Shown: positions 46,592 to 57,425 of the stretch, in pieces
Position numbering within the stretch: position 1 is the stretch's first letter
How the letters are laid out: each line of letters begins with the position of its first letter
Source of the DNA: Bicyclus anynana
Taxonomy: Eukaryota; Arthropoda; Insecta; Lepidoptera; Nymphalidae
Direction of reading: 5' to 3'
DNA length: 64,000 bases
Assembly: GCF_947172395.1 (NCBI RefSeq)
Contig: NC_069090.1
Location: forward strand, 14,776,962-14,840,961
The notes under the pieces: generated by a model
What the model saw: only the letters and a program-made list of their open reading frames with translations
What the model was told of the DNA's origin: nothing
The model's database searches: none
Made by a program: the position numbers and the translations under genes

Positions 46592-47042
46592 CAGGGGTGT
46601 AGTTACCGCTGTATCAGCCGTATCAATGATACGGGGCCCCCAAACTACAGGGCCCCGTACGTGTGTAAGCAAATTAGTAAAATGACAATCTCACTGAATA
46701 TGGTGCATACCGAAAAAAAGCTTATAAAAAACTGCTTAGGTATAGAGTTTCACTGATTCAGAAATGACAAAAGTCTTTTATTCCTGCCAAGATTGCTTTT
46801 ATAAAAAAAGCAATTTCTTTTAATCCAGAGTTACATAAGCGTACGCCCAAAAGTTGGAAACATCCTACATAGGTTAAGTCACTTTCATATACATATTTAT
46901 TTTAATCAAGCAGTTTTGTTTCATTTGTGCGAATTTTTAACCGACGTCAAAAAGGAGGAGGTTCTCAAGTTGATCGGATTGTTTTTTTACCATTTATTTG
47001 GGCCCCTCAATTACTTTTGATACGGGTCGCGATACGCCACTG
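46592..47042 (-). mobile_element. hAT-type MITE, family H1, reverse, with internal insertion
   Basis: It starts CAGGGGTGTAGTTACCGC and ends GCGATACGCCACTG, with flanks GGTCGGTA and GGTCGGTC (7 of 8). It is about 200 bp longer than its relatives. Part of the excess near 46938-46990 is a fragment of the ACCGACTTC MITE family (ACCGACGTCAAAAAGGAGGA). Confidence 0.75.
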
Positions 47043-47448
47043 GGTCGGTCTTTGGATCGAGTCTCTTCAAGATGCTAAATTATTTCAACACCGATGCATA
47101 CTTCAGCACGCAGGTAGCCCACTTAATATAGTACCTACATAATATTATTCTAACACCTACTTTAGTAAACACGTAGATAAGTACAGGAATTTAATGTGAT
47201 CCGTGGCACACTTAAGAACCATTACTGGTTATCATTTAAAAGCCTCCATCCAAAAATGGGATCCATTTCCTCTACTCTGTAACCACTTAGCTTAAAACTA
47301 TTAATGACTATTCGATGAGGTGTCTAATTAGGGCAAAAATGCGAGCAGGAGCAACCAACAGTAAAAAACAAAAGTTGAACTTATCAACATAATCAAGTAG
47401 GTACAGTCATTTTTAGGGTTCCGTAGTCAATAAGTAATCATCATTATC

Positions 47449-47625
47449 AACCCATATTCGGCTCACTGCTGAGTTCACCACGCTGGCCCAATGCGCATTG
47501 GCAGACTTCACACACGCCGATAATTAAGATAATTCTCAGTTATGCAGGTTTCCTCACGATATTTTCCTTCACCGTTTGAGACACGTGATATTTAATTTCT
47601 TAAAATGCACACACTGAAAAAATAT
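47449..47625 (-). mobile_element. SINE family A, truncated
   Basis: A reverse 3' portion from CAACCCATATTCGGCTCACT to AAAATGCACACACTGAAAAA. The tRNA-like head is missing. Confidence 0.75.
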
Positions 47626-47848
47626 AATCTTAAAAAATGTTTTGTTTATGCTTTAGGGTAACTTACATGTACAGTAGGGTTGAAATTTTTTTTACACATT
47701 TAGTGTGGGAAATCGTTGGATAATATGTTTGTAAAAGTATAATGGGTCTTGGAACACTATTATTTGTTGTTGGAACTCTATTGGGTTTCGTTTTAACTGT
47801 GGGGTTGCCAGAAAAAAACAGTTAATTAATGTTATACCCTTATTACTT

Positions 47849-47877
47849 ATTTAGTCGTCAATAATTGACGACTAAAT
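47849..47877. repeat. Short perfect palindrome, 13-bp arms
   Basis: ATTTAGTCGTCAA and TTGACGACTAAAT are separated by TAA. Confidence 0.7.
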
Positions 47878-48424
47878 TATAATTATTATGTCAAATGAAA
47901 GCTTATTTTAACTGTGTTAGGTTGCCTTTGACCTAGTAGTCATGGTTTCCTAGATTATTGTATGAAAAATGTGTTTCATTATCGCAATTTTCTTAGGCAA
48001 CCTATTATCACTGTGAACATTGTCTATCATGTAATTCATATCACAATTGAATAAAATATGACTGTATGTATTCCTGCCAGAACTAAGACCATGTTTTTTT
48101 CAGCAACTTTATAAAAAACACCGAGTAACAGTTGCTACCTACATTCGTCATTTTCCCCCGCAGGGTCAAAAACCTGAAAATTAAATCTCCCGTGGAAACT
48201 GGCAAAGTTCAAGATTCCCCCCCTCTCGTCATAAATTGCCATGGACTTAATTGTTGTTGTTAGTGCGATGTTTTAAATCTCTTTCTTTGCTTGTTTACTT
48301 GAATGAGTTTATGGTAGGGCTGGTAGGATGTCGTTAATTTTCAAACCGACAGATGCCCATATTATGTTTGATGTAAGACAGATATTTTTTTAAAAATATA
48401 TTTGGATAAATACAACATCTACTA

Positions 48425-48773
48425 TATAAAAATAAGTCGGGTTTTCCTTCCTGACGCTATAACTCCAGAACGCACGAAACGATTTCCACGATTTTGCATT
48501 CGTTGGAAAGGTCTCGGGCTCCGTGAGGTTTATAGCAAAGAAAATTTCTCCGTAGGGTAGGGGTAGGGTAGGGGTAGGGTAGGGGTAGGGTAGGGGTAAG
48601 GTAGGGGTAGGGTAGAGGTAGGGTGGGGGTAGCGTAGAGGTAGGGTGGGGGTAAGGTAGGGGTAGGGTAGTGGTGGAGTGGGGGTAGCGTAGGGGTAGGG
48701 TAGGGGTAGGGTAAAGGTATTTGAAAGTTTAGATCTAGTTTCACGCGGACGAAGTCGCGGGCGTCCGCTAGTG
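48425..48773 (+). mobile_element. Family Y repeat containing a G-rich minisatellite
   Basis: The 5' part is CTATATAAAAATAAGTCGGG. A GGGGTAGGGTA array occupies about 48553-48718, and the 3' end is the family Y terminus GCGGACGAAGTCGCGGGCGT. Pro/Leu/Tyr-rich antisense frames through the array are repeat artefacts. Confidence 0.65.
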
Positions 48774-49131
48774 CTATCTAAATCCAAAATTGTTATTATA
48801 TGCTCTTATGTTATTGGCGGATGACCATAATATAATTTTTAGATTCTAGTCATTATAAGACACTGGACATTATGAGACTAGACTTAGGTAAGTAATAGGA
48901 CTTTAAGAGACTATACACTGGACAATGGACATAATCTTAAAGCTGTTTCTGAAAGAACCACAGAAATTTTGTAGTTTAAACGTGTTTAATTAAAACATCA
49001 CTGGCTTGGCACCGCCTTCAAACTGATCAGAAGGTAGCACATAGGTAAGATGTTATTTTTTGCTTTTTAGTTAAAGTTAATTCTTGAGTTGGAAGTCGGT
49101 TTTTTATTAAATTTTTTTTATTACAACACAG

Positions 49132-49440
49132 CGAACGCCCGCGACTTCGTCCGCGTGAAATTCAGTTTTTTCACAAATCCCGCGGGAACCATGGATTTTT
49201 CCGGAATGAAAAGTAGCCTATGTGTTAATTCAGTGTCAAATCTATTTCAATTGCAAATTTCAGCAAAATCGCTTCAGTAGCCGCAGCGCAAAAAAAGCGT
49301 GAACTTTTGCCTTTATAATATTATATTTTTAGCGATAAGGCCGCCTATTGTGCATTTTCCTTTTTTTTCTTTATTTTTCTGTATTGTATGTTCCTTTGTG
49401 GTGTACAATAAAGTATATTTTCATTTCATTTCATATTAGT
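49132..49440. mobile_element. Family Y fragment followed by a GGCCGCCT-type repeat end
   Basis: 49132-49325 runs from GCGAACGCCCGCGACTTCGT to GCCTTTATAATATTATA. 49330-49440 is the reverse of the repeat at 46340-46505. The two are juxtaposed. Confidence 0.55.
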
Positions 49441-49644
49441 GTGATGTTATGTTATACAATACACACATCTCTTTTGGATTCGATAACACTAAATACTAAA
49501 TTTAAATCATAAACTTTATAAATAAAACAGCAATTTAAATTTACATCTTGGAATGTTTAAAATGTTAATTAATTGCTACTCGCAAAAAGTAAACGAAAAC
49601 GACGGACAAAAGTTAAAACAATTAGCTAAAAAAATAATGAGTAA

Positions 49645-49968
49645 ATTGGTCATCATCATGTCAGCCGATGGACGCCTACTGCAGGACATTTGTAAAGACT
49701 TCCAAACATCACGATACTGAGCCACCTGCATTCAGCGAATCCCTGCGACTCGCTCGATGTCGTCAGTCCACCTGGTGGGGGGTCGGCCAACACTGCGCTT
49801 ACTAGTGCGGGGTCGCCATTGCAGCACTTTGGGATCCCAACGTCCATCAGCTCTTCGAACTATGTGCCCCGCCCATTGCCACTTCAGCTTCGCAACTCGT
49901 TGAGCTATGTCGGTGACTTTAGTTCTTCTTCGGATCTCCTCATTTCTGATTCGATCACGCACAGATAC
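49645..49968 (-). mobile_element. LINE 3' tail fragment (RTE-like)
   Basis: In reverse it encodes RDRIRNEEIRRRTKVTDIAQ, WQWAGHIVRRADGRW and RSVGRPPTRWTDDIERVAG in one open frame. The CATCATCATG tail is at 49650. Confidence 0.8.
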
Positions 49969-50620
49969 GAGTAAATTGGTAAAACATGTTAAGTGTTTCT
50001 AAATGCGTTTTTATCGGACATCAAGACATGCGTTCGCACACGTGCGTTTGCCGAACGTAATACGGCAACAATATACGATTAACAATGTAAGTAGGTTCGT
50101 TCATTAAAGATAATTGGCCGAAATTGCAATTACGAGATGATGAGAGACAACCGGCTCCCAATCTGATCGCAAAGTCGCATGTGGGGACACGTGCTTGTAC
50201 CAAACACACATAAAGGTTCATGCTCATGAGATCCACACGACATCCGACCAGCGCTACTTTGTCGTTTAACTGGTCGGATCGCCAGGTCGTCCACGACATT
50301 ACAGTATTATTTCAATTGCAATTTATTTAAGAAACAAACAAAATCTTTTTTAAGCTTCTAAGTGCTTGTCGTGTTTTTTGTTTTTAAAGTAGATATTTTT
50401 ATTTATTTATGATTCCGTTTGCCTTACGGTAAGTTAAATAAAGTACGATACTGCCACAACTCTACAAAAAAGCCCAACTGATTCTTTTTTTAACTTTCAG
50501 CACTCATCAACTCTGAAAGGGATCGTCACCGTCAGTATTCTTTGTATGAAACTCATAACTAATCGGAATCTTATCCCTTCGCTTCGGGAGAAACTTACGG
50601 CTCGCCGCCCGCGCGCTTAA

Positions 50621-50756
50621 CAGTGGAATTCATACACAGGGGTACCCCCAGGGGACCATTCACCCGCTGAGTGTCGAATTCTCAAACGCATAGAGTTTAA
50701 ATTCATGCGACACTTAGCGGGTGAACGATCGCCCACATCGTCTATGAATTCCACTG
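50621..50756. mobile_element. Short MITE, TAA target duplication
   Basis: The ends CAGTGGAATTCATACA and TCTATGAATTCCACTG are inverted repeats, flanked by TAA on both sides. Subterminal CATTCACCCGCTGAGTGTCG pairs with CGACACTTAGCGGGTGAACG. This suggests a PIF/Harbinger-type element. Confidence 0.65.
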
Positions 50757-51261
50757 TAAGTATTTCCGTACCCAAACATATCTCTTCATTCACGCTTGCC
50801 CTTCTCACCCCTCCTGCGTATCGCTCCACCGTCAACCTGCCAACTTTTCAACCAAACGCTTTAATCGCGTAGTCGCCTAATCGTAGACTAGTCGACGCCT
50901 GGTTGAGGCGAGGCGATACGGTTACGAACCCTTTCGAGGGTGATATGTGTGCTATGACCATAATGTAAAATTCGGTTCCGTTAAGGACGTCATATTGAAA
51001 TGGTCGCCTCGTCTTGGCCTTCAATTGAAATACACGAATCTTGATCATAAATCCGCATGCTTGTCCACGTGTTTTGTGAGGATACAATGAGTATAATGGG
51101 CATAATAAGCGGTTTAAACAACTTAAATAAATAATAGCTAGGTACATTAAAACAATGTAAAGTAAAATTACATGTTTTAACATTTTTAATGAATAATTAA
51201 AAAATCGTAAAGTAAATCTTCGTACTTCAATGATAATATGAAATAACATTTTCTTTATTGT

Positions 51262-51513
51262 TTTTTTCTTTACAAGTTAGCCCTTGACTACAATCTCACC
51301 TGATGGTAAGTGATGATGTAATCTAAGATGGAAGCAGGCTAACTAGCTAGGAGGAGGATGAAAATCCACATTCCTCCGCCGAAAGCTCCCGAAGCCTCCC
51401 ACCAGCTAGACCTGGATCAATTATGAAAACCTCAATCGACCCAGCCGGGGATCGAACCCAGGACCTCCGTCATTAAATCCACCGCGCATACCACTGCGCC
51501 ACGGAGGCCGTCA
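51262..51513 (-). mobile_element. SINE family B
   Basis: The reverse copy runs from CTTTACAAGTTAGCCC to GCGCCACGGAGGCCGTC, with an internal deletion of about 50 bases. Confidence 0.8.
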
Positions 51514-51679
51514 AAAACGTCGTGAGATAAATACTAACGAGAGGAGATGCAACCCTATTGGTTAATATTTCTCCTATTACCGGCTCCGCTGCCTCGCTCC
51601 ACTTCCGTGGACTGGCAGCCTAACAGAATTTCAAGCATAGTTCCTCTTAGTACAGAATACATACTATGATGTATGACTT

Positions 51680-51755
51680 ATTAATTGATTATGAAACACG
51701 GCTAAAACTCACGTGATATTAGGTGGGGGTATTAGCCGTGTTTCATAATCAATTT
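51680..51755. mobile_element. Internally deleted relative of the 5665 MITE
   Basis: ATTAATTGATTATGAAACAC and GCTAAAACTCACGTGATATT are followed almost at once by TAGCCGTGTTTCATAATCAA. Confidence 0.75.
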
Positions 51756-51812
51756 ATATAAATAACGATGGTTTAAATTCTAAAATGTATGACTTAATTT
51801 ATTTAATTACAG

Positions 51813-51959
51813 GTTAAAGAATACATTGAAGACTCGAGTGAGAAGATTGTTCCTGGAGAATATTTCCCTGACTTGTTGTTCACTATTTTAAGCAATAAAG
51901 GAAAATGTGTACTCGACATTATAATTGTGTTGTTTTATTTTATTCTTAATGGGTGGTGA
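51813..51959 (+). other. Orphan terminal-exon-like ORF
   Basis: A good acceptor (TTTATTTAATTACAG) opens a 48-codon frame beginning VKEYIEDSSEKIVPGEYFPD. It includes AATAAA at 51894-51899 and is followed by GT-rich DNA; the stop lies in the flanking SINE. The first 35 codons look protein-like. It would join in phase 0 to the exon ending at 27537, which is only one of many possibilities. Alternatively it is 3' UTR or chance. Confidence 0.25.
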
Positions 51960-52165
51960 GAGGCTTCGTCCGTGGCTAGTTACCACCCTACCGGCAAAGA
52001 CGTAGCGCCAAGCGATTTAGCGTTCCGGTTTGATGCCGTGTAGAAACCGAAAGGAGTAAGGATTTTCATCCTCCTCCTAATAAGTTCCGCTTCCATCTTA
52101 GATTGCATCATCACTTACCATCATGTGAGATTGTAGTCAAGGGCTAACTTGTAAAGAATAAAGAA
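51950..52165 (+). mobile_element. SINE family B, head missing
   Basis: The copy runs from GGGTGGTGAGAGGCTTCGTC to GGGCTAACTTGTAAAGAATA. Confidence 0.8.
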
Positions 52166-52363
52166 AAATAATGTACAAAATGCCTTTGAAGAATTTGTTG
52201 CCTCCAGCTGATTTCTTTAAGAAGGGCATCTATAAACTGCCACTGCGTTGGCAAAGATGCACTAATTGCATGGATGATTCGATTAGTACAAATATAAAAT
52301 ACATTAAAAGAAAAAAATATTTTTTTTTTAATTTTTATACAAAACAGCAATTTAAAGGTAAAG

Positions 52364-52425
52364 ACTAATAAGATGGAAACAGTCTTACTTGGTCTTCCAA
52401 GTAAGACTGTTTCCATCTTATTAGT
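52364..52425. repeat. Perfect palindrome, 29-bp arms, 4-base loop
   Basis: Arms 52364-52392 and 52397-52425 are exact reverse complements around TCTT. They are unrelated in sequence to the palindromes at 3099 and 6806. Confidence 0.9.
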
Positions 52426-52523
52426 ATAGTATAGTATACATAGTTTATTTTACCCATATCTTTGACTTTTTCTATGCGGCAATTGTACCGAGATGCTAAT
52501 TCTAGCCATGGCCGAGGCCACCT

Positions 52524-52840
52524 TTTTTTTTATTCTTTACAAGTTAGCCCTTGACCACAATCTCATCTGATGGTAAGTGATGATGTAATCTAAGATGGTA
52601 GCGGGCTTGTTAGGAGTAGTAGACAATTCACACCCCTTTTGATTTCTACACGGCATCATACCGGAACGCTAAATCGCTTGGCTGTACGTCTTTGCCGGTA
52701 ATGTGGTAACTAGCCACGGCCGAAGCCTCCCACCAGCCAGACTTAGACCAATTAAGAAAACCTCAATCGGCTCTGCCGGGGATCGAACCCAGAACCACTG
52801 TTTTGTAAATCCACCTCTGCGCCACGGAGGCCGTCAAAAA
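52524..52840 (-). mobile_element. SINE family B
   Basis: The reverse copy runs from a T-run and TTCTTTACAAGTTAGCCC to TGCGCCACGGAGGCCGTC. Confidence 0.8.
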
Positions 52841-53365
52841 ACCTTCCACCAGACCTAACTTGAGTCAATTTAGAAAATATTAAATTCTAAGCTTACCCGC
52901 GTTGCGAATCAATCCCAGTCAATTAATGGCGTGCGCAAGGTTTTCAACTAGGGTATACTACTTTAACTACTAAAATGGAAAATTCCTTCTTGATTAAATG
53001 TTCGCAATGAGTCCTCATTTTTGCAATTAAGCGTTTACTTTTTAATGATTAAAAACGCTATCTACTACGATTTCCATGACTCAAATTACTCTCTCAACTA
53101 AGTACTATTTTATGTTATTAACTTATTAATTTGTTCAAAGAATTAAAAACAGTTAATTTATTCATTGCTATCATTTAGGTACAAGACATCACGAACAACA
53201 TTGTAAAAATAATTAAAATAAAAAATGGAAAAAAAATTTCGTGCTTCAGTACAATCAGTAATAAGTTCTAATAGCTTTTGAATAGTAAACCTAACTCAAT
53301 TTTAGGTTCTAAAAATAAAACCCGGAAAATTAGGTTTTTTTATTATTGCTCTTTCATCATTCATC

Positions 53366-53668
53366 ATTAACAACCCATATTCGACTCACTGTTGAGTACG
53401 AGTCTCCTCTAATAATGAGAGGGGTTAGGCCCGAGTCCACCACGCTGGCCCAATGCGGATTGGCAGACTTCACACACGCAGAGAATTTAGATAATTCTCA
53501 TGTATGCAGGTTTCCTCACGATGTTTTCCTTCACCGTTTGAGACACGTGATATTTAATTTCTTAAAATGCACATAACTGAAAAGTTGGAGGTGCATGCTC
53601 CGGACAGGATTCGAACCTACGTCCTGTGAATCGAAGGAAGAGGTCATAACCACTAGGCTATCACGGCT
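53366..53668 (-). mobile_element. tRNA-headed SINE, family A, full length
   Basis: The reverse copy runs from AACAACCCATATTCGACTCA to GGCTATCACGGCTC. It ends 72 bases before the minisatellite. Confidence 0.85.
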
Positions 53669-53739
53669 CATCTTAATCGGAGTGCTATTTACATTTAGTA
53701 TTTATGTATTTATTAAATATTAACCGTTAGCTGTACAGT

Positions 53740-54997
53740 CCCTGTACAGTTAGCGTTTGTAGATATAGAACCGACGTGCCACATGGCTAAAGTCCCTGTA
53801 CAGTTAGCGAAGATATAAAATCGACGTGCCACATGGGTCCCTGTACAGTTAGCGTGTGTAGATATAGAATCGACGTGCTACATGGCTACAGTCCCTGTAC
53901 AGTTAGCGTTTGTAGATATAGAATCGACGTGCCACATGACTACAGTCCCTGTACAGTTAGCGTTTGTAGATATAGAACCGACGTGCCACATGGCTAAAGT
54001 CCCTGTACAGTTAGCGAAGATATAAAATCGACGTGCCACATGGGTCCCTGTACAGTTAGCGTGTGTAGATATAGAATCGACGTGCTACATGGCTACAGTC
54101 CCTGTACAGTTAGCGTTTGTAGATATAGAATCGACGTGCCACATGGCTATTTTCCCTGTACAGTTAGCGTTTGTAGATATAGAATCGACGTCCCACATGG
54201 CTACAGTCCCTGTACAGTTAGCGTTTGTAGATATAGAATCGACGTGCCACATAGCTTCAGGCGCTGTACAGTTAGCGTTTGTAGATATAGAATCGACGTG
54301 CCACATGACTACAGTCCCTGTACAGTTAGCGAAGATATAAAATCGACGTGCCACATGGGTCCCTGTACAGTTAGCGTGTGTAGATATAGAATCGACGTGC
54401 TACATGGCTACAGTCCCTGTACAGTTAGCGTTTGTAGATATAGAATCAACGTGCCACATGACTACAGTCCCTGTACAGTTAGCGTTTGTAGATATAGAAC
54501 CGACGTGCCACATGGCTAAAGTCCCTGTACAGTTAGCGAAGATATAAAATCGACGTGCCACATGGGTCCCTGTACAGTTAGCGTGTGTAGATATAGAATC
54601 GACGTGCTACATGGCTACAGTCCCTGTACAGTTAGCGTTTGTAGATATAGAATCGACGTGCCACATGGCTATTTTCCCTGTACAGTTAGCGTTTGTAGAT
54701 ATAGAATCGACGTCCCACATGGCTACAGTCCCTGTACAGTTAGCGTTTGTAGATATAGAATCGACGTGCCACATAGCTTCAGGCGCTGTACAGTTAGCGT
54801 TTGTAGATATAGAATCGACGTGCCACATGCCTAAAGTCCCTGTACAGTTAGCGAAGATGTAAAATCGACGTGCCACATGGGTCCCTGTACAGTTAGCGCT
54901 TGTAGATATAGAATCGACGTGCTTCATGACTACAGTCCCTGTACATGTACAGTTAGCGTTTGTAGATACAGAATCGACGTGCCAAATGGCTACAGTC
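53740..54997. repeat. 54/45-bp minisatellite, 24 units, higher-order period 522 bp
   Basis: Units begin CCCTGTACAGTTAGCG and continue TTTGTAGATATAGAATCGAC then GTGCCACATGGCTACAGT (54 bp). A 45-bp variant has AAGATATAAAATCG and ends CATGGGT. Diagnostic variants fall in the order A B C D, A B C E F G H, B C D, A B C E F G H', B C', last. The ten-unit block starting at 53947 is repeated from 54469. CTGTACAG is a perfect 8-bp palindrome in nearly every unit. Because 54 and 45 are multiples of three, frames on both strands stay open for up to 159 codons; no start, signal or splice context supports translation. Confidence 0.9.
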
Positions 54998-56456
54998 TCT
55001 GATCTAAGGTCGTCACAAGAAAAAGCGGGTGTGGCTGAAATACGGAAGCTAATGCATTCACGCCTCGCCTTGAAATTTTTACTGATAGATATCTCTAACG
55101 GTTTGTTTTGCAGTAAAATACACTGAAAACATTTACCTGTTTTATTTGGCAGCTCTTTTGTCTGCTGATTGAGTTTTTCAGCGGTTAATAGGTATTTAGC
55201 AGTGAATGTTTATTTTTAAAACGTATTAACTCTGCCAATTTGAGCTCAAAAGATATTTTCGTTTGTTTTTTATTTTTCTGCATAATTCTTTTGAGTAGGT
55301 TGTACTAGGTATGTTTAAGCTACCAGGTTACGATTAAGCTTAGGACCCACTGAATCGATTATAAAAGTGTTCTACCAATGAAAAGCCACAGCTATAAGAT
55401 CATTATCATTATTTATTCCCGTATTTTCACGGGAATGACTACAGGGATGAAATCGCGGTTATTTGTTTTTACTTCACAGAATTGAATTCAATACTTTAAA
55501 CCGAAATAGTAGGGACCTTGCACGTTGTTCAGTACCTCCAACAAGAGCCCTTAATATTGGTGGGTATGTTTGGGGCAACCAAAAAAAAAACTAACTTCAG
55601 AAATACTCAACCAGCACGTCAGTTTAAGATAAGGTATGAAATGGGAGGGTTCTAAAATAAAACCCTTATATCTCTCTTATCGAGCCGTGTAACGTACGTA
55701 CGTGGTAATTTTTTATTTGTTTTGAATGAACTAATCTCCTGAATATCCCATGTTTTCTAATGATTTCAGTAAGCCGAAGTAATAAAAAATTGTCTTTAAA
55801 GTCTATAGTTTTTTTCCCCACCGCTGAAAACAAAAAAGTATATATAATCATTTATTCTTTCTATCATCTAATCTACCAAATCGAATCGATTTTAATGACG
55901 CTTGAGTAACTACAAATTAAGCATCCCAGGCTCCCCTACTACAAGTAAGCTAATCACACTAATTACAAAGTTTGTGTGTAAGTGAGTGTGTAAATAAGTA
56001 TGTTTGTTACTCCTTTACGCGTCGGCTACTGAAGCGATTTGGCTGAAATTTGGAATGGAAACAGATACTTTTATCCCGGAAAAATTCATGGTTCCCGTAG
56101 TATTTGTGAAAAACTGAATTCCACGCGGACGATGTCGCGGGCGTTTACTAGTTATATCTAAAGATAGAAGGCAATTAGGTGTAATCTAAATAGTTTTCTC
56201 TGGTAGAAAACGATGAGAACGACTATTATATAAAATTAAAGTCATTACGCCTACAACTTGTATTGTTTGAAACTATTACGGCATAATCTTACGACTATTA
56301 TATCTTATTAAACTCGTCACGTGTCTCGTGAGTGCAATTATTTCTGTATAGCCGTAATTTTTACATATTTCATGGAATATGTTGTTACTGATTGATCTTT
56401 ACTTATAAAGTTGAAGGATCTAGTATTGAATCATTATTTTTTTAATCTGCACCACA
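54998..56456. other. Intergenic with a family Y fragment
   Basis: A repeat of the ACTGAAGCGATTTGGCTGAA type at about 56002-56152 ends in GCGGACGATGTCGCGGGCGT. The remainder is AT-rich with no recognised feature. Confidence 0.4.
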
Positions 56457-56805
56457 GAATACAGACGATCCAGAATGAGTCTTTACAAGCAGCGTAGTGA
56501 AGCCGATAAAATAAAAACAAACTTCAAAGAATGCCACTGCTTAAAATCACTCTGAATAGAAGCTTTTAAAAATGTCAAGCAAGAAAATATTTCAAAATTC
56601 TTCAAACCATTGTCTAAGACTGAAGACAATAGTTAATCAATAACCTCAATTAATTGTTTATTCTTTATATATTTGTTATTTATTTTGTCACCCAAGAACG
56701 TATCTCTTATAATCCCATATAAAATGCCATTACATATCATTCATGGTTTCTTTATTCGCGACACATTTAGAGAACGTATCCCCCGCGAATAATGAGCTTT
56801 TACTG
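56457..56805 (+). mobile_element. pogo/Tigger-like DNA transposon, 3' remnant
   Basis: One frame from 56457 to a TAA at 56634-56636 reads MSLYKQRSEADKIKTNFKEC, a TGA, then VKQENISKFFKPLSKTEDNS. The KFFKPL-type tail is typical of pogo-family transposase C-termini. A 3' flank follows, ending in GCGAATAATGAGCTTTTACTG next to TA. In reverse the end is CAGTAAAAGCTCATTATTCG, a pogo-style terminus with TA target. The 5' part was not found. Confidence 0.55.
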
Positions 56806-57281
56806 TATTATTAGGTCGCATGCTAGGCCTGGTCATGTAATGAACGTTATAATAGGCTGATAATGGCCATGATGAAAAAACGTATTAGGCCTACCAAGTA
56901 CAAGAGCGAAATCCAAATCTTCCCTCTCAGATGGAGAGACTTGGCTTGATAGAATTTTGTATGCAGCAAAAAAAAGGATTTGAGATTAAATTAATAGACA
57001 AAATCCACATGAACTTGTAAAAAAATCAGTAGGTTTAAAAGAAAATCACAAAGTTATCTAGTCCAAAACAGTTAGGGCAATTATTTTTCCCATTACATTG
57101 TTTCTCTGTTATTATAGCGCCTTATACAATGGTGTCGGCCCCATAACAGTGTTCCGGAAAGCGTAATTGTTTTACGATGCAATAAATATTACAAGTGTGT
57201 CAATCATTGCTGACTGTGATAGTGGCTTGACCCGTCGAACTTTTGTAGGGTGACCACACCACGTTAATCAATAATATACAG

Positions 57282-57425
57282 ATGGAGCGTACGGCAAACG
57301 AAGTTGTCGTAGCAGCTCCAAATACGAAATTTAAAAACGAATACATTCTCGAGTCAGCACGACACGAACCGTTGCATCAGCAATTTTCAATATTATTCAA
57401 GAAAAATGGCGTCTTATGTTTTTAA
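57282..57425 (+). CDS. Candidate small ORF or exon, 47 aa
   Basis: The frame begins MERTANEVVVAAPNTKFKNE and ends LFKKNGVLCF before TAA. The composition is balanced and protein-like in an AT-rich setting. No signal peptide, family or flanking splice partner was recognised. It could be a 5' exon, a small protein or chance. Confidence 0.2.
   Translation: MERTANEVVVAAPNTKFKNEYILESARHEPLHQQFSILFKKNGVLCF

Noticed and set aside
48457..48787. Pro/Tyr/Leu-rich minus-strand frames
   Set aside because: They are translations of the GGGGTAGGGTA array.
5073..53668. tRNA genes at the A-box/B-box matches
   Set aside because: Each match is followed by a conserved 200-base body and occurs in many copies; the sequence does not fold into a complete cloverleaf by eye. 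They are SINE heads.
54040..54927. Long repetitive open frames on both strands of the minisatellite as a repetitive protein gene
   Set aside because: Unit lengths of 54 and 45 keep any frame open once one unit is stop-free; frames exist on both strands and lack signal peptide, splice or promoter context.
53740..54997. CRISPR-like array
   Set aside because: There are no unique spacers between short repeats; the whole unit is repeated, and the genome is eukaryotic.
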